13,868 bases of DNA, taken from NCBI GenBank assembly GCA_021736545.1, contig JAIPFS010000018.1, forward strand, positions 1 to 13,868. The letters run 5' to 3'. The notes under the pieces were generated by a model. It made no database searches and had not been told where the DNA came from. It saw nothing but the letters and a program-made list of their open reading frames with translations. Source of the stretch: Spirochaetia bacterium. GTDB lineage: Bacteria; Spirochaetota; Spirochaetia; PWKH01. The stretch's first letter is position 1. Every line of letters starts with the position of its first letter. This document shows positions 8,087 to 13,868 of the stretch, piece by piece. Both the position numbers and the translations under genes were made by a program.

Positions 8087-8120
8087 CTTCTGCTGCTGGT
8101 AGAAATACCTGCAGCAGAAG
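8087..8120 (+). promoter_or_regulatory. Intercistronic stem-loop with GAAA tetraloop
   Basis: Arms 8087-8101 and 8106-8120 pair over 15 positions with a single T-T mismatch and are capped by GAAA (8102-8105). The sequence after the stem has only a broken T-run (CTTAGTTTTATAA), so it may be a leaky terminator or a 3'-end stabiliser. Either would give more binding protein than permease, as in other ABC operons where the binding-protein message is protected by such a structure. Base pairing is seen; the effect is inferred. Confidence 0.75.
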
Positions 8121-8146
8121 CTTAGTTTTATAATATTGGAGTCCAC

Positions 8147-9109
8147 ATGTGGAAGTATATTGCTAATAGAGTATTAAGATGGATACCGACTGTTTTCGTT
8201 GTTCTTCTTGTTGTGTATGCTCTGTCATATTTTGGTGCTGGAGATCCCATAAAACTTATTTTCTTGCGGGCTCCAGGAGATGTCGCATATGATGCCGAAA
8301 GAATTGAGGCTATGCGGGAAGAGGCCGGCCTGAACAGGCCTTTTATCGTACAGTTCGGAGATTATCTTTCCCATCTTGTGAAGGGGGATTTCGGGAATTC
8401 TCTAGTCAGCGGCAGAGATGTTGGAAGTATGATAAAGAGTGCTTTGCCAATAACTCTCCAGCTTGGGTTAGCCGCAACACTTCTATTAACGTTCATTGGT
8501 ACCTTTCTAGGGGTAGTTGCGGCATTGCACCACAATAAAAAGCTCGATAATATCATCTCGGCTTTTGCCTTGGGTGTTTGGGGTATTCCTGTTTTTGTAT
8601 CCGGCCCACTGTTGATGGTTCTGTTGGTCAGCTATCTGAATGTTATGGATGTTCCATATGGGTGGCATGGATTATTTAATTTGCAGGTTCTTCTACCGCT
8701 TATTGTTCTTTCTATCACACCGATGGCGCTCATAATTCGTCAAGCCCGTTCGGCAGTTCTAGAGGTACTGAGTGAAGACTTTATCAGAACTGCCCGGTCA
8801 AAGGGTATTCCGAATATTCAGATAGTCCTTAAACATATTCTCAGACCCATCCTAACACCTGTTGTAAGCCAGATGGGGCTTATAACTATCAATATGCTCA
8901 ACAATGCAGTACTCATTGAGACCGTATTCGGCATTCCTGGTTTAGGTCAGCTTACCGTAAAAGCAATTAGCAGCTCTGATTACCCAGTCATACTTGCATT
9001 AGTTTTTATAGGATCTACAGTTGTACTGACAGTAAACCTTGTTGTTGATCTGGTATTTCCTCTGCTTGACCCAAGAGCACTGAGCAAGAAGGAGGTAAAA
9101 GAGAAATGA
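8147..9109 (+). CDS. ABC transporter permease, DppB/OppB type
   Basis: This is a 320-residue inner-membrane permease, the first of the pair forming the channel. The N-terminus MWKYIANRVLRWIPTVFVVL opens with the usual first membrane helix (about 10-30). A long external loop carries the family segment GLNRPFIVQFGDYL, and further helices lie at about 101-125, 136-160, 180-196, 240-260 and 283-308. The EAA loop that contacts the ATPases is DFIRTARSKGI (211-221). GGAG five bases before the ATG is the ribosome binding site. It overlaps the next permease gene by ATGA. The family is clear; whether peptide or another ligand is carried is not encoded in the permease in any way I can read. Confidence 0.92.
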   Translation: MWKYIANRVLRWIPTVFVVLLVVYALSYFGAGDPIKLIFLRAPGDVAYDAERIEAMREEAGLNRPFIVQFGDYLSHLVKGDFGNSLVSGRDVGSMIKSALPITLQLGLAATLLLTFIGTFLGVVAALHHNKKLDNIISAFALGVWGIPVFVSGPLLMVLLVSYLNVMDVPYGWHGLFNLQVLLPLIVLSITPMALIIRQARSAVLEVLSEDFIRTARSKGIPNIQIVLKHILRPILTPVVSQMGLITINMLNNAVLIETVFGIPGLGQLTVKAISSSDYPVILALVFIGSTVVLTVNLVVDLVFPLLDPRALSKKEVKEK

Positions 9110-10095
9110 ATAAAATGAAACTGAAGCAACGGAAAGAACCAGCAGAAAGTAACATTCAAGATGCAATCGATGACAGCCCATCTGAAAGTCTGCTCAAAGA
9201 TGCTTTTCTTCGATTGACTGCAAACAAGGGTGCCGTGGTTGGTATGATTATCATTACCATCATTCTGTTTCTTGCCTTATTCGGCCCGATGATTACACCG
9301 CATGATTTTCTGACACAAAATTTAGATATTAGGAATCAAGGTGTTTCTTGGAAACATCCCTTCGGCACGGATGATCTTGGGAGAGATATTCTCAGTCGAG
9401 TTATTTACGGAGCACGGACAGCAGTAGTGCTTTCTCTTTCTATAACCATTATCAGTTTTCTTATTGGTACAATAGTAGGGGCCCTTGGAGCATATCTTGG
9501 CGGGAAGATCGATGCTTTTATAGTATGGATAATTGATCTGACTATGTCGATTCCGTCGCTGCTTCTTGTTGTGGTTATTAATGCTTCATTGAAACCTCCC
9601 TTGATACGATGGATGGAAGAGATGTACTTGCAGACAAAGAATACAATCTTCAGGGAAACGATCTGGGTGGATTTTGTATTGGTTTTCGGCTCCCTTGCTC
9701 TGATAAAATGGCCGAAGGCAGCACGAATTATACGGGGACAAATCCTTTCAATCAGAAACAAGAATTATGTGGTCGCTGCTAAGGCTTCCGGCGTTTCAAC
9801 TCTTGGCATTTTAAGGCGCTATATCATACCAAATGCTCTCGGTCCTGTTGTGGTACTGTTTAGCGCAACTCTTGGCGAAGCTATGGTCCTTGAGTCAACA
9901 TTTAGCTTTCTGGGTGTAGGAGTTCGGCCACCGATGCCGAGCTGGGGAAATATGATAAGTGATGGTTTGCGGGTTTGGCACCTATATCCACATATACTTA
10001 TTGCACCTGCTAGTGTTCTGGCTATTGTCACCATGGCATTCAGCTTTCTCGGTGACGGCTTGAATGATGCATTCAATCCTCGGCAGTGGGAATAG
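9106..10095 (+). CDS. ABC transporter permease, DppC/OppC type
   Basis: This is a 329-residue partner permease. It has a cytoplasmic N-terminal tail, a first helix at about 43-62, the subfamily motif FGTDDLGRDILSR (86-98), and an EAA loop at about 218-240 (YVVAAKASGVSTLGILRRYI). The stretch 161-187 (KPPLIRWMEEMYLQ and on) sits where usual DppC proteins have a short connection between two helices. It makes the protein about 25-30 residues longer than typical. GGAGG lies 10 bases before the ATG inside the end of the upstream gene. Start and stop overlap (ATGA) couples its translation to the first permease, which suits a 1:1 heterodimer. Confidence 0.92.
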   Translation: MNKMKLKQRKEPAESNIQDAIDDSPSESLLKDAFLRLTANKGAVVGMIIITIILFLALFGPMITPHDFLTQNLDIRNQGVSWKHPFGTDDLGRDILSRVIYGARTAVVLSLSITIISFLIGTIVGALGAYLGGKIDAFIVWIIDLTMSIPSLLLVVVINASLKPPLIRWMEEMYLQTKNTIFRETIWVDFVLVFGSLALIKWPKAARIIRGQILSIRNKNYVVAAKASGVSTLGILRRYIIPNALGPVVVLFSATLGEAMVLESTFSFLGVGVRPPMPSWGNMISDGLRVWHLYPHILIAPASVLAIVTMAFSFLGDGLNDAFNPRQWE

Positions 10096-10098
10096 CCG

Positions 10099-10136
10099 TA
10101 TTTAAACAAAGGAGCAGTATTTGAACAAAGGAGTGA
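10099..10136 (+). repeat. Tandem duplication carrying two ribosome binding sites
   Basis: A 19-bp unit is repeated (10099-10117 and 10118-10136) with 15 of 19 positions identical, including AACAAAGGAG in both copies. Each copy supplies a Shine-Dalgarno. The first stands six bases before a TTG (10121) and the second eight bases before a GTG (10142). The duplication makes the start of the following ATPase gene ambiguous by seven codons. Confidence 0.65.
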
Positions 10137-10141
10137 GAAAG

Positions 10142-11137
10142 GTGGAAACCATTTTAGACATACATAATCTAAAAACAAGTTTTAAACAGCGCAAAGCAAG
10201 ACTACATGCAGTTAACGGTATATCCTTTTCTCTGATGAAAGGTGAAATGCTGGGAGTTGTCGGAGAAAGCGGCTGCGGAAAGAGCGTTAGTATGCTTAGT
10301 ATTGTCAATTTGCTCCCCCCGTCCGCATCAATAGATGATGGAGAGATACTCTTTGACGGGAAGAATCTTCGTAAAATGGGGAAAAGAGAGATTCAGCATC
10401 TTAGAGGTAAAAAGATCGGAATGATTTTTCAGGATCCGATGACATCACTGAATCCGGTTATGAAGATTGGGAATCAGATGAATGAAGCACTGCGTTATCA
10501 TAACAAGATGAGCAAAGAAGAGGCATCAAAACGAAGTTGTGAACTGCTGAGGCTTGTAGGGATTTCAAATCCGGCTGAACGGCTGAATGAATATCCCCAT
10601 CAACTTTCAGGAGGGATGCGTCAACGTGTTATGATCGCGATGGCTCTTACCTGTGACCCTGAAGTGATTATTGCCGATGAGCCGACTACAGCTTTGGATG
10701 TTACTATCCAAGCTCAGATTGTGGAATTGATCAAGGAGCTCAGGGAGAAGTTAAATTCCTCGATTATCCTCATTACCCATGATTTGGGGCTTCTAGCAGG
10801 TATGGTAGATCGTATAATTGTTATGTACGCTGGGTTTATTGTGGAGGAGGCCTCGGTTGATGAATTGTATAGAAACCCCTCACATCCATATACGATAGGT
10901 CTTCTTAAAAGCATACCCAAACTAAAAGGGGAGATACTTGATAAACTTCCTTCTATAGATGGGTCTCCGCCTGATTTGCTTGAACGGCCGAGTTTTTGTC
11001 CTTTTGCTGCCAGATGCCCATATAAAATTGATCGCTGCTGGAAAGAAAACCCGCAGTTAGAGCCCATTGCAAGTAGAGATGGAAAAACACACAAAACAGC
11101 TTGCTGGGTAGATGTTAATGATGGAGAAACACAATGA
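10142..11137 (+). CDS. ABC transporter ATP-binding protein, DppD/OppD type
   Basis: This is an ATPase subunit of the importer, 331 residues from GTG 10142. That start gives METILDIHNLKTSF, the usual N-terminus, and has AAGGAG eight bases upstream; TTG 10121 (338 residues, own GGAG) is the alternative. Counting from the GTG, Walker A GESGCGKS is at 41-48, the signature LSGGM at 155-159, Walker B VIIADE at 175-180 and the H-loop histidine at 213. The C-terminal Opp/Dpp extension has four cysteines (286, 292, 299, 321) in the spacing known to hold a [4Fe-4S] cluster in dipeptide transporter ATPases. It overlaps the next ATPase gene by ATGA. All nucleotide-binding residues are intact, so it should be active with its partner. 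Confidence 0.92.
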   Translation: METILDIHNLKTSFKQRKARLHAVNGISFSLMKGEMLGVVGESGCGKSVSMLSIVNLLPPSASIDDGEILFDGKNLRKMGKREIQHLRGKKIGMIFQDPMTSLNPVMKIGNQMNEALRYHNKMSKEEASKRSCELLRLVGISNPAERLNEYPHQLSGGMRQRVMIAMALTCDPEVIIADEPTTALDVTIQAQIVELIKELREKLNSSIILITHDLGLLAGMVDRIIVMYAGFIVEEASVDELYRNPSHPYTIGLLKSIPKLKGEILDKLPSIDGSPPDLLERPSFCPFAARCPYKIDRCWKENPQLEPIASRDGKTHKTACWVDVNDGETQ

Positions 11138-12114
11138 GCAAACAGCAAGATGTCATTCTATCTGTAAAAAATCTAAAAAAACATTTTCCGGTCAAGCTTG
11201 GTGCTTTTGGTGAGCGTTCCGGGATTGTACATGCCGTCGATAATGTTTCTCTTGACATTTTTCGCGGAGAGACAATCGGCTTGGTAGGAGAATCTGGTTG
11301 TGGCAAATCAACGACTGGATTCACCATAGTACAGCTGCATAAAGCTACCGCTGGGCAGGTGATATTCAACGGTACAGATTTAACAAAACTGGACGAAAAA
11401 AGACTCAGGCCGATACGTAAACACATACAGATTGTGTTTCAGGATCCATATTCGACACTCAATCCCCGTATGACAGTCGGCGAAACTATTTCTGAACCGC
11501 TCAAAGCACATAAACTTTTCAAAAAGAACGAGATTAAGCATAAGGTTGCTGCTTTACTTAAAGATGTCGGACTGCGTCCGGCGCTGGCTAACAGATATCC
11601 TCATGAGTTTTCAGGAGGGCAGAGGCAGAGAATCTGCATTGCTCGTGCACTGGCGATCGATCCTGAGTTTATTGTCTGCGATGAGCCGGTATCTGCTCTT
11701 GATGTCTCTGTCCAGGCACAGATCATTAATTTGATGAAGGAGCTGCAGAAAAAGTACAACCTTACCTATCTATTTATTGCTCATGATCTAGCGGTTGTAC
11801 GTCATATCAGTGACAGAATTGCAGTAATGTATCTCGGAAGAATTGCAGAACTAGCAGATAAGAATGACCTGTTTAAAAACCCGCTTCATCCCTATACTCA
11901 GGCTCTGCTGTCGGCTGTGCCTGAGGCTGATCCCGAGTATGAGAGACAGAGGAAGCGTATCGTACTTGAAGGAGATGTTCCTGATGCATTGAATCCTCCG
12001 AATGGATGCAGATTTCACACACGATGTCCTAAAGCAGAACAGAAATGTCGAACAATTGTGCCGGAACTTGAGGAAAAAAAGGCTGGACACTTTGCTGCTT
12101 GTCATTTTGCATGA
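11134..12114 (+). CDS. ABC transporter ATP-binding protein, DppF/OppF type
   Basis: This is the second ATPase subunit, 326 residues. Walker A GESGCGKST is at 52-60, the Q-loop in VFQDPYSTLNPRMTV, the signature FSGGQ at 159-163, Walker B FIVCDE at 179-184 and the H-loop histidine at 217. The C-terminal extension has cysteines 292, 298, 305 and 323, with the first three spaced 6 and 7 apart exactly as in the partner ATPase; this points to an iron-sulphur cluster in both. The GGAG before ATG 11134 lies within the upstream gene. It completes a five-gene importer with one of each subunit, which suggests a dedicated rather than shared transporter. Confidence 0.93.
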   Translation: MSKQQDVILSVKNLKKHFPVKLGAFGERSGIVHAVDNVSLDIFRGETIGLVGESGCGKSTTGFTIVQLHKATAGQVIFNGTDLTKLDEKRLRPIRKHIQIVFQDPYSTLNPRMTVGETISEPLKAHKLFKKNEIKHKVAALLKDVGLRPALANRYPHEFSGGQRQRICIARALAIDPEFIVCDEPVSALDVSVQAQIINLMKELQKKYNLTYLFIAHDLAVVRHISDRIAVMYLGRIAELADKNDLFKNPLHPYTQALLSAVPEADPEYERQRKRIVLEGDVPDALNPPNGCRFHTRCPKAEQKCRTIVPELEEKKAGHFAACHFA

Positions 12115-12142
12115 AATAGAATTATAAAGGAGAAGGTAACGC

Positions 12143-13039
12143 ATGTTCAAACCAGAGGGAGTCTTTACAGCACTGATAACACCGATGAACGATGATGAGA
12201 GTATCAATTTTGATCAGCTTCGGCTGCAGATTGACAGACAGATAGAAGAGGGAGCCGCAGGGCTGTTCTGCCTTGGGACAAACGGTGAATTTTACGCCTT
12301 GGATATTAAGGAACGAGTTCAGCTCGTTGATGAAATCACAGATTATCTAAAGGGTCGGCTTCCTCTGATAGTCAATGTGGGTTGTGTGACGACAAAGGGG
12401 ACAATTGCCCTTGCTCAGGAGACCGTCAAAAGGCCTGTCGATGCGCTTTCCGTTATAGTACCGTATTATGCTGCCCTCACACAGCAGCAGCTTTATGATC
12501 ATTTCTCTACGGTGGCGAAGCAGGTGGATGCTCCGATTATGATGTATAATATTCCAAAGAGAACCGGTAATGCGATTGCTCTGGAGACGGTAAAACGTCT
12601 GGCTGCAATCAACAACATCATTGGTATTAAAGATAGCAGCGGTGATATTGAGTTTGTCAATGAGCTGATTGGGATGACAAATGAAAACTTCTCTCTACTT
12701 GTCGGTACCGACTCCCTGATCCTGCAGACTTTGAATAACGGTGGAAGCGGCGCTGTAGCTGCCTGTGCTAATCCATTTCCTACCATTCTCAACGGTATAT
12801 ACAACAACTGGAAAAAGGGAGATCTTTCAAGAGCTAAGGTACTGCAGGAGAGTATTGTGCCGTTCCGGCAGACATTTGCCCATGGGAATCCAAATTCAGT
12901 GGTTAAGCGATCTCTTGAACTGATGGGTTTTGCAGTTGGGCCGGCTCGTTCACCTGCTAACATCATAAGTTCGGATCTAGATACTATTATCATGAATGCT
13001 GTTAGTCAGGTAGAGCAGAGAGCAAAACAGCTGCAGTAA
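12143..13039 (+). CDS. DapA/NAL-family Schiff-base lyase or aldolase
   Basis: This 298-residue TIM-barrel enzyme belongs to the dihydrodipicolinate synthase / N-acetylneuraminate lyase superfamily. The pyruvate-binding GTNGE is at 45-49, Tyr135 in MYNIPKRTG is the proton relay, and Lys163 in GIKDSSGD is the Schiff-base lysine. Arg140 matches the carboxylate-binding Arg138 of E. coli DapA, but KDSSGD and GTNGE differ from the KEATG and GTTGE of typical DapA and look more like catabolic aldolases. The operon position, 28 bases after the importer with a good AAAGGAG, favours a catabolic role. It may cleave a 2-oxo acid to pyruvate plus an aldehyde, which the Fe-ADH domain could then reduce. Biosynthetic DapA cannot be excluded. 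No terminator is clear after the stop. Confidence 0.85.
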   Translation: MFKPEGVFTALITPMNDDESINFDQLRLQIDRQIEEGAAGLFCLGTNGEFYALDIKERVQLVDEITDYLKGRLPLIVNVGCVTTKGTIALAQETVKRPVDALSVIVPYYAALTQQQLYDHFSTVAKQVDAPIMMYNIPKRTGNAIALETVKRLAAINNIIGIKDSSGDIEFVNELIGMTNENFSLLVGTDSLILQTLNNGGSGAVAACANPFPTILNGIYNNWKKGDLSRAKVLQESIVPFRQTFAHGNPNSVVKRSLELMGFAVGPARSPANIISSDLDTIIMNAVSQVEQRAKQLQ

Positions 13040-13116
13040 GAGGTTGATAATAGGAGATCATAAATAGAGAGTCAGCATAAGGAGATCGACTTACAAATTT
13101 GAAGAAAGAGAACTGA

Positions 13117-13868
13117 AACATCATCATATTTCTTCATGGGACATACCTTGAACCGCTCACTCTCGATCACTTGCTTTCTGCGGATGTTGATAGGGACTAT
13201 CTGACGTATGCTGAACATTTCCGCTCCTATCTGAACGGCGGGGGGTATCTCTTCACAATGGGGAAACAGGCAGGATTGCCTCAGTTCAGACAAATAATTT
13301 CAACGATAATGCATCATGATATTCCAGCAGCGGATGAGTCTTTAACCGTAAAAGATCAGCAGACACTTTTTCAAGTTATTGAATTTATTGGAAAATCTGC
13401 TGTCGATGGAATTAATTTCAGCAGTATATCGTCAAATCTTGGTATTACAAAATATACAGCAAAAAAATATTTGGAATTTCTCCGGGATGCATTTCTGGTG
13501 CAGCTGATATATCCGAAAGGTACAAATGTACTGAAGGAACCGAAAGTTCTGCTTCAGCCTCCTTTTCGGCTGCTTTACAATGACTTCGAAGCGTGCATAG
13601 GGGCGTTGAGAGAAGATTTTTTTGTGTTTTCCATGTATACCGCAGGACTTCCGCTTTGCTATGTAAAATCTACACGGGGGAAAAAACTTCCTGACTATCT
13701 GATTTCCTGGAAGGGGGATGACATAGTTATGGAAATAGGCGGCAAGGGTAAAGGCAGAAGTCAATTCAAGAATGTGCAGTATGATAAAAAGCTCATTCTG
13801 TACCACAGCCTCAGCAAAAATGATTCTATGGAGATAACTGAAGACAGAATGCCGCTTTTCCTGACAGG
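13117..13868 (+). pseudogene. 5'-truncated AAA_14/DUF4143 ATPase remnant
   Basis: From the stop at 13114-13116 an open frame of 250 codons runs off the window. It encodes the C-terminal half of an AAA_14/DUF4143 protein. It opens with FLHGTYLEPLTLDHLL, like the GRY...LxPLSFxEFL strand of the family. Next come YLNGGGYLF, a winged helix (about 13408-13503, SSNLGITKYTAKKYLEFL), and the nuclease-like end PDYLISWKGDDIVMEIGGK followed by GKGRSQFK (about 13693-13770). The N-terminal ATPase domain with its Walker motifs is absent. Only 77 bases separate the lyase stop from this frame, and they contain stops in all frames. The first in-frame ATG is at 13258 with no convincing ribosome binding site. 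It is probably dead; a domain-only protein is possible if a start is used at 13258. The 3' end is not in the window. Confidence 0.7.

Noticed and set aside
13040..13116. Candidate terminator or new gene start after the lyase gene
   Set aside because: AGGAGATC occurs twice (13052-13059, 13080-13087) like ribosome binding sites, but no start codon leads to a frame of any length and no GC-rich stem with a T-run is present.
13432..13806. Minus-strand 124-residue frame near the right end
   Set aside because: The opposite strand encodes recognisable DUF4143-type sequence, so this is a shadow.

Overview
The window looks like a moderately AT-rich bacterial chromosome segment. The organism is probably a spirochaete-like anaerobe: the mature N-terminus of the solute-binding protein (SGSQEA after the signal peptide) and the EIGGKGKGRSQF motif of the last protein resemble proteins I associate with Spirochaetota. 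That placement is an inference and is weak without a search.

Layout. Bases 1-827 hold no gene I can defend, but they contain three repeat structures: an 86-bp imperfect palindrome, a 35-bp dyad and a tandem 17-bp repeat. Bases 828-2714 (minus) encode a PrpR-type sigma-54 activator. The 164-bp divergent spacer carries two 20-bp dyads 33 bp apart and a near-consensus -24/-12 promoter facing right. From 2879 to 13039 (plus) runs a tightly packed operon: a DUF1537 four-carbon-acid kinase fused to an iron-type alcohol dehydrogenase, a PdxA-family dehydrogenase, a complete Opp/Dpp-class ABC importer (binding protein, two permeases, two ATPases) and a DapA/NAL-family lyase. Three junctions are ATGA overlaps and the other gaps are 28-73 bases, counting the third (binding protein to permease) as the longest. 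After the operon, 13117-13868 is the C-terminal part of an AAA_14/DUF4143 ATPase whose N-terminal ATPase domain is missing; its frame runs off the window.

How it fits together. The regulator's PrpR_N domain presumably senses a small organic acid or phosphorylated intermediate. It would bind the paired dyads and open the sigma-54 promoter. The ABC system would import the substrate. Kinase plus PdxA is the known DUF1537/PdxA2 route from a C4 sugar acid (D-threonate or D-erythronate type) to a 4-phosphate and then to dihydroxyacetone phosphate and CO2. The Fe-ADH domain and the DapA-like lyase have no fixed place in that route, which suggests a larger or modified substrate. This combination, and the kinase-dehydrogenase fusion in particular, is the most likely undescribed biology here.
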